From NCBI GenBank assembly GCA_949752745.1, contig OX457028.1, forward strand, positions 6,900,922-6,964,921: a stretch of 64,000 nucleotides of DNA, given 5' to 3'. Source of the stretch: Protula sp. h YS-2021. Its lineage: Eukaryota > Annelida > Polychaeta > Sabellida > Serpulidae. This document shows, one piece after another, positions 9,573-18,830 of this stretch. The notes beneath the pieces were generated by a model, which ran no database searches, was not told where the DNA came from, and worked only from the letters and a program-made list of their open reading frames with translations. Every line of letters starts with the position of its first letter. Position 1 is the first letter of the stretch. The translations under genes were made by a program, and so were the position numbers.

Positions 9573-10545
9573 TTTTTAATGTCTGTTTTTTCACCCAACT
9601 GTTAAACTTCTTTGACCAACCTGACCACTAAACAAATAATTCTTTAACACCTCGTCTTTTTCGTGTTTTCAAAACCTTTTCAATTCTCTAGACATATTCA
9701 ATATCTTTTGTCACTTTCTGCGGTTCTTGTTCATAGAAATGTCCATCAATATCTTCGTCCAAAAAATCTTTCACACGATACAAGTGTATTCCTTGCTTCT
9801 TACAACGATGTGTGATAATGAAGACTTCTTGCCTCCACTTTATATGATAATCCCGTTGAAATACATTTTTCATGTGGGAAATGCGAACCTGATCACCAAT
9901 TTTAAATTTGTAGGGTTTGCGAATATCTGCAGTCACATACTTATTAGGGAGGAAGCCATGAGGTCTATGGTTGTAATTATACACTAAGTCTGGAAGGATG
10001 TCCCTATATCGATAAGTTTGATTATATAGGAAATATCGATACATCAATCCCTTTAGAGTATGAATGACTGTCTCAGCAATGTTGGCTTTGGTTTCATTCT
10101 TTGTCGTATAGGCATGTATTCCCTCCTTCTTCAAAAATGCTTTTACCCATCTGTTTTTAAATTCAGTTCCTTTATCTGACCTTAGAGTTCGTGGTCTTAG
10201 TTGTGTTGCATGACGCTGGTATGTGATTTATTAGGTATTGGCTGCACCCACAAATATTTGGAAAACACATCAATCAAAACCAATAAAAAACGGGTATCGT
10301 CATTATAGAGAGCTATGTTTCCCAAGTCAGCTAAATCAATATCCCACATGTCATCAATACCACGTATTTTACAGGTTTTAGTAAACTGAAGGCATCTTGA
10401 TCTTGCAACCATTTCTTCACTTGTGAATGAGTGACTGGTTGATCATGCTTTTTAATATGTGATAAAGTTTGTAAGGACCAGGTTGACCAGGTTTAAAGTA
10501 AATATTGGTTAAGTATGTTCTGAACACTCTTCTTTTCACAAGCAG
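9541..10545 (-). pseudogene. INT: Retroviral-type DDE integrase with C-terminal chromodomain, broken
   Basis: The N-terminal part (10540-10380) shows a PGQPGPYKLYHILKK segment and SQVKKWLQDQDAF. The catalytic core has D1 in WDIDLADL (about 10340), D2 in LRSDKGTEF (about 10170) and the Glu in KANIAETVIHTLK (about 10080), so all three acidic residues are present. Frameshifts fall near 10385 and 10200. After a TAG at 9688-9690 the same frame continues as a chromodomain-like segment (RIEKVLKTRKRRGVKELFV, then a TAG at 9628-9630, then WSGWSKKFNSWV). Polinton integrases of this type insert the element, and the chromodomain is expected to bind methylated histone tails. No ATG was found for the N-terminus. 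Confidence 0.85.
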
Positions 10546-10639
10546 GACATACTAAACATGCAAATTTTTTTACAGCTAATAACATTTCTTCACAATATGT
10601 TTTTCGCACAATATATTGCCTCAATGTAATGTCTGTCAT
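10493..10639 (-). CDS. Small CxxCPxC ORF upstream of the integrase
   Basis: An ATG at 10639 overlaps the preceding gene's stop (TAATG). The 48-residue frame has ACLVCPACEKK near its C-terminus and ends at TAA 10493-10495. The integrase sequence continues in another frame right there, so it may be a separate small zinc protein or the displaced N-terminus of the integrase. Confidence 0.4.
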   Translation of the reverse strand: MTDITLRQYIVRKTYCEEMLLAVKKFACLVCPACEKKSVQNILNQYLL

Positions 10640-11007
10640 TATACTGCAATATAGATTAACCACTCTATCACTTCATCAAACAGTCTTGGATCAAATCGAG
10701 CAAAGTGATATGCTGCTTCCACATCAAACTCCTCAGTCCCGTCAATGTTTGAAAGCACACAGTCTTTGATGAAATCCTCACGTAAGTTTGACACGTTCAA
10801 CATGGAATGAGCAAGTTCCCAATAGATGTCAAAGTGTTGCAGTTGTTGTTGAATAGATCCAAAACGCGCCAGTTCACTTATCATGTAGTCCACATAGTTC
10901 TCCTTGAAACACGTTTCTACATCCATCCTTGTTTCACATGTCCATATAACAGTTAAAAAAAGAACACGTCTGCACACTATGACAGCTGACAAGTAAATCA
11001 CCCTCAT
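10639..11007 (-). CDS. Polinton hypothetical protein with hydrophobic N-terminus
   Basis: The start chosen is the ATG at 11007, two bases after the upstream stop, rather than 11040, which lies inside the preceding gene. The product is about 122 residues: a hydrophobic start (MRVIYLSAVIV, LFLTVIW), then an acidic helical region (ISELARFGSIQQQLQHFD, YWELAHSML) and a C-terminus with two FD-rich turns. I do not recognise a family. Tight spacing on both sides suggests translation from a multigene transcript. Confidence 0.45.
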   Translation of the reverse strand: MRVIYLSAVIVCRRVLFLTVIWTCETRMDVETCFKENYVDYMISELARFGSIQQQLQHFDIYWELAHSMLNVSNLREDFIKDCVLSNIDGTEEFDVEAAYHFARFDPRLFDEVIEWLIYIAV

Positions 11008-11009
11008 TC

Positions 11010-11348
11010 TTACTCTGCAGATACTGTTAGTGAGCCGCACTTGTTGCAGAAGTTGTCTGGTTCACACAACTTGCAATTGTACTTGTGGCAGTGACAATCA
11101 TAATCCTCAACATAAGCACCACAATATTCACAGGTAAGTCCAAGTTGATTTTGCACGTTCATATTCTCCAATTGAACTCCAGTCAGTCTTTTCTTGGATA
11201 GCTTTGACACCTTCATCCGATTGTCCTCTTGCAGCTTGATAGGAGTTTTCTTGCCATGACATTCCGTACATGGCTCAGGTTTGGCGAATAAGACTGAGTT
11301 GATGTTTTCCATCTCCTGAAGCAATGTCTCCCATTCACCATCATTCAT
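11010..11348 (-). CDS. Polinton Cys-rich zinc-binding-like protein
   Basis: An unbroken 112-residue frame. An N-terminal acidic helix is followed by CTEC (residues about 27-30), then CEYC, CHCHKYNCKLC and CNKC in the last 45 residues. The spacing suggests two or three zinc sites. Its ATG overlaps the upstream TGA (ATGA). No function is known to me; it could be regulatory. Confidence 0.55.
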   Translation of the reverse strand: MNDGEWETLLQEMENINSVLFAKPEPCTECHGKKTPIKLQEDNRMKVSKLSKKRLTGVQLENMNVQNQLGLTCEYCGAYVEDYDCHCHKYNCKLCEPDNFCNKCGSLTVSAE

Positions 11349-11634
11349 GTTGATGTAATACTTGTATCTTTCCCTTCAAACAGTGATGTATGCACAAAAC
11401 TCACATAGCGCATGTCTTGGTATGAAATGACTTCAAGCCATTTCGTTTGCGTTAAGTACATTTGAATCCAATGTTGCGTAATCTTGTTAAGTTCACACAC
11501 ACAATCTTCCACAAGGATGGTGATAAAGCAAGCCATCTCTCTCCACGTTATATTCGAAGAAATAGCCCAAATTGTCCATGCTTTACAGTAATAGTTAAGT
11601 TTGCACTAATTTTAAAGCTGCTTGTCTTCTCCAT
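11345..11634 (-). pseudogene. Polinton hypothetical protein, first gene after an internal TATA box, frameshifted
   Basis: An ATG at 11634-11632 lies 48 bases after the TATA box at 11674-11682. The first frame encodes SSFKISANLTITVKHGQFG and stops after about 28 codons. The frame from 11536 carries FITILVEDCVCELNK, a WIQMYLTQTKWLEVISY segment and ends at TGA 11345-11347. One frameshift separates them. The alternating beta-strand and LT..KWLEV pattern is like the rightward gene at 4732, so the two may be distant paralogues. Confidence 0.45.
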
Positions 11635-11673
11635 GGCTGCGCGTTGAATGATGACTTCACTTTGCACCTCACT

Positions 11674-11682
11674 CCTTTTATA
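11674..11682 (-). promoter_or_regulatory. TATA box of the middle leftward gene set
   Basis: Minus strand reads TATAAAAGG, extended upstream by TATA. It precedes the gene at 11634 and, through overlapping junctions, the following small genes and possibly the integrase. Confidence 0.55.
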
Positions 11683-11688
11683 TAGACA

Positions 11689-12227
11689 TTACATGTATGT
11701 TTTCATTAGATGTTTGTAAAATCGCGGAGTGAGCTCGTTGAGGCCATCAAGAAAGGCTGTTGGCAAACCGTCTGTTAGAGATTGTCTCATGACGATTACT
11801 AAAAAGTCTCCTCGTTTGCGACTACCAATTATCCATTCAAAGAGCATTGGCATGGTGAAATGTCCTTTTTCATAGAGGTATGCCATCATATCATATACCT
11901 TAATACGTTCTTCAAGGCACTTGAAGCCATGTAGCATGACCTAGGCACATTTGGAATCGCGATCCTCATCAACACACTTTGGCGCCGGTAGACATAAAGT
12001 CTTAAAAAGTTCCTCATGAAGACTTCTAATAAGTTGAACGAAACGTCGGGTCATGGCTCTGACGCGGGAAGATGCTCCAGGTTTCCTTCTAAAAGTAGAT
12101 AAGCTGAATGACAGTGTTCACTTCTTCCGTTAGGCATATGTACGTATGTTGGTCGAAAAAGCCTTCTTCACATAAAGGCCATAAAATGTTGCAATCGATT
12201 AGAGGAAGCACTGCTCGAAAGTTTCAT
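11689..12227 (-). pseudogene. Polinton hypothetical protein, frameshifted with an in-frame TAG
   Basis: The gene starts at an ATG (12227) overlapping the TGA of the acidic gene (ATGA). A frame with PLIDCNILWPLCEEGFFDQH lies at 12145-12205, a second frame with NGRSEHCHSAYLLLEGNL at 12085-12135, and a third from about 12100 carries MTRRFVQLIRSLHEELFK (12054), a TAG at about 11942, and FKCLEERIKVYDMMAYLYEK to the stop at 11689. The MTRRFVQLIRSL...VDEDRD and KRGDFLVIVMRQSL segments are helix-rich. Unknown family; about 175 residues if intact. Confidence 0.4.
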
Positions 12228-12748
12228 TTCAGCAGCGTGACGTCTTCCTCAGTAACAGGAATAGTTTTGCTCAATTCAAATTTAGATTTGAGATGCTTGT
12301 CGTCGTCTTCGTCGCTGTCGTCATCGCCGCCGTTGTCGTCATCACCGTCATTGTCGTCATCGCTTGACATAACCACTTCTTCTTCCTCAAGATGCTCTAG
12401 ATGTGCCTTTAACTTTGTGCTAAGTGGCTTGGCGCTACCATTTACAAGCGCATTTGCAACCCAGAATGGGTAGTCAGATCCCTCAGAATCTGGCATTTCT
12501 TGCTGTACTGTAGACACGTCTGATGGAGCACCTAACGCTTCCTCAGGCTTTCTTTGCTGTACTGTAGACACGTCTGACGGAGCCCCTAATGCTTCCTCTA
12601 AGGCTTTTTCAGCTTCTGCCATTGTACTTAGGAACACAGCAGTCTCCTCCGGAGTTAAAACTGCATCTGTAAAGGCCGTTGTTTCGTTGTCGAACAAGCT
12701 ATCAATTTTCATGTTGTTAGCTGAAGTTGCTATGAGAGACGATTCCAT
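12224..12748 (-). CDS. Acidic, repeat-containing Polinton protein
   Basis: An unbroken 174-residue frame starting 35 bases after its TATA box. It contains a tandem repeat of EEALGAPSDVSTVQQ (residues about 70-100, DNA 12500-12595) and a long Asp/Glu tract (SSDDDNDGDDDNGGDDDSDE) near residues 128-152. It looks disordered. It is the first gene of the leftward block; acidic disordered proteins often serve as activators or assembly factors, but nothing here decides that. Confidence 0.5.
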   Translation of the reverse strand: MESSLIATSANNMKIDSLFDNETTAFTDAVLTPEETAVFLSTMAEAEKALEEALGAPSDVSTVQQRKPEEALGAPSDVSTVQQEMPDSEGSDYPFWVANALVNGSAKPLSTKLKAHLEHLEEEEVVMSSDDDNDGDDDNGGDDDSDEDDDKHLKSKFELSKTIPVTEEDVTLLK

Positions 12749-12782
12749 GATGTAATGTAATTGTTATGAAGGGCGAACGACC

Positions 12783-12791
12783 ATTTTTATA
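12783..12791 (-). promoter_or_regulatory. TATA box of the first leftward gene
   Basis: Minus strand reads TATAAAAAT, 43 bases before the ATG at 12748. Confidence 0.55.
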
Positions 12792-12881
12792 CTACTCATA
12801 TATGGAGTTGGTGACACAGTGGCCTGTGGTCCAGTGGCCGGGGGGGGGGGGGAACCTGCCGGTCGACTGGCCGGGTAGGAG

Positions 12882-12927
12882 GTCCTCACACGATACAGAC
12901 TCTTGGTATATGGTATAGATAGAGTGA
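12882..12927 (-). repeat. Right arm of 46-bp inverted repeat
   Basis: Reverse complement of 130-175 with three mismatches. It is flanked by long G runs at 12840-12852 and 12939-12951, matching the C-rich flanks of the left arm, although the sequence further out does not align well. The pair is the best evidence for the ends of the element. Confidence 0.85.
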
Positions 12928-13023
12928 GTCGGCCGGCCGGGGGGGGGGGGAGGTCAGCCTCTTTTTCAGGCAGCACTAACTCGATTCAATCATTTTGCTT
13001 TTGTCTGTTGACTGGTTAGCATC

Positions 13024-13741
13024 ATGGATTGTAAAGCGGAATTTTTTAATGCTGAGCGGAGACAGAGGTTAACCTCTTTGAGGAAATCTTTATCGAATAC
13101 CAAGTATTCATGTTGGAAAAGTGGAGGCAAAGACAGACGGCTACAACCCAGGAATACAACCGGTTTGGCAGGGCGGCGGAGGAGAGTCACAAACGGCATA
13201 GGCAACGGTCGCCTGTGAAGTTGCCAGATCCGTCGCCCTGCAAGATGACCAGCCCTTGGAAGCCAGACGTCACTGTCCGGAAGATGCCAGCCGAGCAGCC
13301 AGGGAGCCCACATGTCTACCTGGAACCTGCTGCTCCTATTGATGAGCTGACGGCCGCTGTCGCCAGCATTACAGACATGCCAGCAACGACGAACGCCAGC
13401 CAGATGCAGCCGCCTTCCGACTCTGGTCACACCACTGCCCTGGTTGAGATGAAGCTGGGGGAGGACTCTAGCAAAGAGTCAACACTCCAGGACGTCGTGC
13501 GCTTTCTGGACGATGTGGAAAATGTACGATTCTGTGACTTCTGCAGCTTTCTGATTCCTCAGGGCGTCACAATGAGAGCGCACGAATAGAGTTGCCCAGA
13601 GGCTATGAAGCCCGAGCGTCATACCTGTAGTGTTCTGGGCACGTTTTTCACCTCAAACAGGACCGGGGTAGCGGCGCATAGGAGTAAGGTCGGCTGCAAG
13701 AAAGTCAGCAGCAGCGGCAGCGGCACCAAGAAGAGGAACTA
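13024..13741 (+). pseudogene. Rightward gene with Cys/His C-terminus outside the right inverted repeat, broken
   Basis: The ATG at 13024 begins a basic segment (FFNAERRQRLTSLRKSLSNT). After a frameshift near 13110 the frame continues with LEKWRQRQTATTQEYNRFG, a proline-rich middle, and CDFCSFLIPQGVTMRAHE ending at a TAG (13587-13589). The same frame continues past the TAG with a CPEA...HTC segment, an AAHRSKVGCKK segment and a basic tail to TAA 13739-13741. The C-x2-C...H layout parallels the finger gene at the left end. About 235 residues if intact. It may be a further Polinton gene, which would make the inverted repeats internal, or a neighbouring gene. Confidence 0.4.
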
Positions 13742-13751
13742 AGACCTCCAC

Positions 13752-13769
13752 GGCCGCTCTTTAGCGGCC
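13752..13769 (+). terminator. Perfect stem-loop after the rightward gene
   Basis: GGCCGCT-CTTT-AGCGGCC: a 7-bp perfect stem with a four-base pyrimidine loop, ten bases after the TAA at 13741. It resembles the histone-type 3'-end stem-loop in size and place, but its loop and flanks do not match that consensus fully. Confidence 0.45.
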
Positions 13770-13883
13770 TCCCACTAATACGAAATAAGCGCTAAACATG
13801 TCATGGTTTTGGTATGTGTCTATATGCATGAGAGTGTGGGAAATGCTGAAAAAAAACAAAAAGGGGCTTTTAATACCCCCTTT

Positions 13884-14122
13884 TTATACCCCCTTTTACT
13901 TTAAGGGGGCCTCATAGGTGAGCTCTAACAATGTGGCTATGAGTCCTCGGCTTAAGAAACAGTTGGGGAGCTTGTACGTTTAGGGGTGCCCCGTCTGCCC
14001 GCCTTCGATTTATACCCCCTTTGAATTTAAGGGGGTCTCATAGGTGAGCTCGAACCATGTGGCTATGAGTCCTCTGCTTAAATAAAAGTTGGGGAGCTTG
14101 TACGTTTAGGGAGCTGTCTGTT
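13884..14122 (+). repeat. Two copies of a ~126-bp unit
   Basis: The block TTTATACCCCCTTT...TTAAGGGGG(C/T)CTCATAGGTGAGCTC, then ATGTGGCTATGAGTCCTC and GGGGAGCTTGTACGTTTAGG, occurs twice in tandem. Each copy has a CCCCC...GGGGG palindrome. No coding content. Confidence 0.75.
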
Positions 14123-14136
14123 TGCCCGTCTGTCGT

Positions 14137-14590
<454 letters not shown>

Positions 14591-14780
14591 GCGTCTGTCC
14601 GCACCTGTCCGCGTTGAGCCGTCTGTCCGTCTGCCGCCATCCATGTGGCGTCAGTATAACGTCATTATAACGTCACTGTTTTAGTATGCCCATGGGCGTT
14701 CTAAAACAACCATGACGTCATTATGACGTCACTGTTTTAGAACGAACATTATATATGTTTTAGCCCACTTATTAACTATT

Positions 14781-15385
14781 CGAGCCCCAAACCGCAAGTT
14801 GGCCTTTATCTCGAAAACGGTAACAGATAGAGCAATTCTGACCTCATTTTCGACCTCCATTCCCTAGAAGCCGATACCTAAAGTATAACTTCCGGTGTCC
14901 TGGCCCTCCAGGTCACTTTCGAGCCCCAAACCGGAAGCTGTCCTTTATCTCGAAAACGGTAAGGGGTAGAGCAATTTTGACCTCATTTTCGACCTCCACC
15001 CCCTATACGCCCATACGTAAGGTATAACATCCGGTGTCCTGGACCTCCAGGTCACTTTCGAGCCCCAAACAGGAAGTTGGTCTTTATCTCGAAAACGGTA
15101 AGAGATAGAGCAATTCTGACATCATTTTCGGCCTCCACCGTCTATACGCCGATACGTAAGGCATAACTTGTAGTGTCCTTGACCTCCAGGTTACTTTCGA
15201 GCCCCAAACCCGAAGCTGGCCTTTATCTCGAAAACGGTAAGAGATAGAGCAATTTTGACCTCATTTTCCACCTCCACCCCCTATACGACGATTCATAAGG
15301 TATAACTTCCGGTGTCCTGGACCTCCAGGTCACTGTCGAGCCCCAAACCGGAAGTTGGCCTTTTATCTCGAAAACGGTAAGAGAC
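14781..15385 (+). repeat. 139-bp satellite-like tandem repeat, about 4.3 copies
   Basis: The phrase CGAGCCCCAAAC starts at 14781, 14920, 15059, 15198 and 15337, exactly 139 bases apart. Each unit contains TTTATCTCGAAAACGGTAA and GGTGTCCTGG(A/C)CCTCCAGGT. Substitutions but no length changes are seen between copies. Just upstream, 14640-14745 holds paired ACGTCATTATRACGTCACTG segments. Confidence 0.92.
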
Positions 15386-16459
15386 AGCAAATTTTTGGCC
15401 TTGACCTTACCGGTATAGTTAGTAGTATTTAGCAAGATGTTCTGTATTCAGACATGTGAAAATTGTTAACAAACTGCAATATCATCTACCTTCCGTTTTA
15501 AGTCACCATTGCAAGTGGTGCTAATGCACTGTACGAATTTCGGTCTAGTTAGCGTTGTAGTTCCTATGTGTGCCAAACCTTTGGAGTCTATCAATAGTTG
15601 TGTGTGTTGCAAAAAGGGCCTACTATACAAGAGACGGGGCTGCAAAGAAAAATTCTCTCTCAGTGGCGGATCCAGCTGGTGGGAGGTTCAGGGATCACGA
15701 CCCTCCCCCCCCCCCCCCAAATTAAAAAAAAATACTGTTAAGCTTGGGGTTTTCTGAAACTTTTAAGCTGTCAGAAGTTAAACCGCCCCCTCTCCTTCAC
15801 GAAAAGTTGGATCCGGTGTGATCCTTGAAGTCAGTTGTGTTTGAGTAACGTGTCACAATTAAAAGCCATAGGGAGAGAGAAAGCTGTGTCTCCCTTCATT
15901 GTTTAGTAAATTTGATCTATAAAAATATGACAGTTGCTTATGGAATGCCGTTTCAACATTTAATGCTTATTTTTGATATCAAAATATAATTAAAGATATC
16001 AAGAAATCAATGTAGATCTCAATAATGTATATTTTGCTATCATTAATTGAATTTTAGATGGCAAAAAATTATTTTGGAGATCCAAAAATCAAATTTCTAA
16101 ACTAAAAAAATCTTAAGGGAAACACATATTTACATAAAATTTAACGAATCGTCAATTAAATTTTGAAGATGAAAATTTGAATTTTTGAGATCAATAATAA
16201 CAACACAATTTTTGAGCTCAAGAATTGCTTTTTATTTGTACAGTAAAAAGTTTAAAAAAAGATTCTGTATACAAGAACCAGTCATTATTAGTTCCACGTT
16301 TATCGTGTTTACGAAGTCAAATGCCACGACAGACATATACCGGTACACACGACATACAGACAAACATACAGACAGAACTTACAAAAGCAAAATGTCCCAC
16401 TCCCCGCCCCACTGCCCCCCACCTACCGCGAGGTAAACATAACAATAATGACCTGTGAG
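15386..16459. other. No gene seen; AT-rich with poly-C tract
   Basis: Short frames only. There is a C run at 15704-15717 and AT-rich sequence with recurrent GAGATC/AAAATT words at 15950-16210. Nothing recognisable. Confidence 0.5.
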
Positions 16460-17192
16460 GAATCCGGGACAGAAGGGCCCTGGACAAAAGGGCCTTGCAC
16501 ATATGGGCCTTTCCCAAAACGGCCTTTCCCGAAAAGACCTTTCCCAAAACGGCCCTAAATGGAAAATTGAACAAAATGGCCTTGAGAATTTTTTCAAGCA
16601 TTTTGAGTTTTAATTATTTAATAAAATATGTAATAAAATAACAAGTAAAAAACACACTTCATTGTGTTATTACAGATAAGTGCCTTGATGTTATGTTTCA
16701 ATTACTCCCCATCACTCTGTTGAGATTTCCGAAGCTCTGTGCCACAGGATAATCCCTGTTTGTACCAATCACTGCCTTGATGTTTTACTCATTGCAAAGA
16801 CTCTTTCAATTACTTCGCATCACTGTCTTTAGATGCCAGATTTCGGAGTCATTGTGCCATAAATCTCTGTCCTTTGTTTCGTTCCTCTGCACTGTGCTGA
16901 AGCACACGCGCTAATCGATGTTGGCGTGTCAGTGTCTTGCCGATATAAGGAGTTCTGAATTTGAGGTCTTTACTTGAACTGTGACCATTTTTCTTAAATC
17001 AATAAACTTTATTTTTAGAGTTGTTATTTTATTACACAAAAAAATAAAAATTTTGAGAACCATATTCAAGGCCCTTTTGTCCAACTTTTTATTTAGGGCC
17101 GTTTTGGGAAAGGCCCTTTTGGAAAAGGCCGTTTTCGGGAAAGGTCATTATGTCCAAGGCCCTTTTGTCCAGGGCCCTTCTGTCCCGGATTC
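16460..17192. mobile_element. Fold-back MITE, 733 bp
   Basis: The left end GAATCCGGGACAGAAGGGCC is the exact reverse complement of the right end ending at 17192. The inverted arms are about 130 bp, built from short units such as GGGCCTTTTGTCC and GGCCTTTCCC, with an AT-rich unique centre and no coding capacity. A non-autonomous DNA transposon is the best reading; no clear target duplication was found. Confidence 0.85.
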
Positions 17193-18480
17193 ATTTGATG
17201 TATATTGACTAACGTGTCACGTCATATGACCTCCAAAGGTGACATATATTGACATCGCCGTCGTACGTAAAGAAATGATAGGAAGAAAACAAAGAAGAAG
17301 GCAGTGTTTTCGAGCACGTATTGCATCCGATCTCCTATAAGCACACATTTCAGTCCTCGGCTGTTCCTCAGTTCTCAAGTAGTCGTATGTAAATATAAAC
17401 AGTAAACAGATCACGTGTTTTTCGCCTTGAAGAAAGAAACAAAAAAAAGGGTCATTCACTGACAAGTTAGAAAGTTCTCACATTTATTATTACTTCTAAA
17501 ATAATAACAGAGCCAATGAAAACCCATCCTAGGGAGTAAAATAATCAATTATAAACTAAACAAAATAAAAAAATAAGACAAAAATATCACTGAAGTGAGG
17601 GATATCATAAAAGTAATACGCCATTTTATATGTGTAGAATGTTAATTTTTTTGCATTCAGCATACGGGCACATACTGGCCTCCCGCAACCACAAAAAGAC
17701 TGTCTGCACATATGAAATGAAGTAGAACCTACACCTCCAACCCTGGGTACTCCCGAATCATCTGTACTTTGTTCAAGTGACAATGAAAGGGCCGAGTAAG
17801 GCATATTATGGCCGCATCTACGCTTCACACAATACGCAGACCACTATCCCCCCCCCCCCCCCCGTCTTTGGTATGCGTTCCGAAACTACGCAGATTGGGG
17901 CATTTAGGGTCTCCATGCCCCCTCTCCCCCCCCCCTCCCACCCCCTCCCCAGGAAAATATCCCACAGAAAAGAAAGGGGAGTCTGACGTTGCATTCAAGG
18001 GCCGGTGTGTGCGGCGAATGCCTATCCTAAAAAAAAAAAAAAAAAACAGTTTAGAAAGAGACCGACTCGGGAAGGTATATCATTTCGAGCAGCACCTGTG
18101 TGTTTGTACTAGAGCTTCAATCACTTGTCTCCGGCTGCTTCACTGGGAAAACCTGGCTGTCGTCAGCATGGGTGGCAGGATCATACAGCCCAAGATATCC
18201 AGAACGTCGGGGAAGAAAAGATGTGTGCTGGAGACGTGAAAGGGTCCCCACCTCGGCGACACTGCCTGACGAGACTTTTCAACTGCCCATACAGGGCGGG
18301 CAGTCGTTAATGCATAGCCCTGTAGTACCATGGCCTGGTTACATGCGAACATATTTTAAACTAAGATGCAAAAAAAAAAAAAAAAAAAAAAACATCAAGA
18401 TTCATTTTTTTTGCTCTCAAGATGCAAACTGAATATGTAAGTCGTAATACATTCAAATATACACATGAAAAAGGTACTCG
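17193..18480. other. No gene seen; poly-C and poly-A tracts
   Basis: C-runs near 17848 and 17926, and A-runs at 18030-18046 and 18369-18391. The frames here are low-complexity. Nothing recognisable. Confidence 0.5.
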
Positions 18481-18499
18481 ATCGACTGCTGGTCTGAGG

Positions 18500-18830
18500 C
18501 TCGCTAGTCTACGGCTTAAGAAACGTAGGCTAGGTATTCTACCGAAGAACTCTGGCTTTAGATATTCTACGACGGGCGAAAATAAGGCCAGGTATCCTAC
18601 AGACTAACTGAACCGAAGTTAGGAATTCTACAAATTAACGAATTCTACAAACTTCGTCAGGTATTCTATGAACTAACGAAATAAGGCCAAGTATTCTACA
18701 CACTAACGAACTGGGACTAGTAATTCTACAGACTAACGAATTGGGGCTAGATATTCTACGGGGTAACGAAATGAGACCAGATACAGAATGACAAATTTGA
18801 GGCTAAGTATTCTACGAACTAACGAAATTA
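18500..18830 (+). repeat. ~36-bp minisatellite
   Basis: About nine degenerate units of the pattern CTAACGAA-(n)-GGC(T/C)AGGTATTCTAC. Spacing drifts between roughly 30 and 40 bases. Confidence 0.8.

Larger units (their letters stand above)
1..12980. mobile_element. Degraded Polinton/Maverick (adintovirus-like) element
   Basis: This block carries the diagnostic Polinton gene set: protein-primed family B DNA polymerase, DDE integrase, A32/FtsK-type packaging ATPase, penton-like and major-capsid-like proteins, and an adenovirus-type protease fragment. Genes from 307 to 5412 read rightward and genes from 12748 to 5714 read leftward, converging on an AT-rich stretch with polyadenylation signals. 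A 46-bp inverted repeat lies near each end. Nearly all reading frames hold frameshifts or in-frame stops and a SINE sits inside, so this is a fossil. The outer limits are uncertain: no target duplication could be identified, and the left end may lie outside the window. Confidence 0.9.

Noticed and set aside
15509..15757. 82-residue frame with Cys residues
   Set aside because: Ends in poly-C translation, lacks recognisable motifs, and lies beside satellite sequence.
18500..18830. CRISPR-like array
   Set aside because: Repeats are degenerate with no distinct spacers and the context is eukaryotic; it is a minisatellite.
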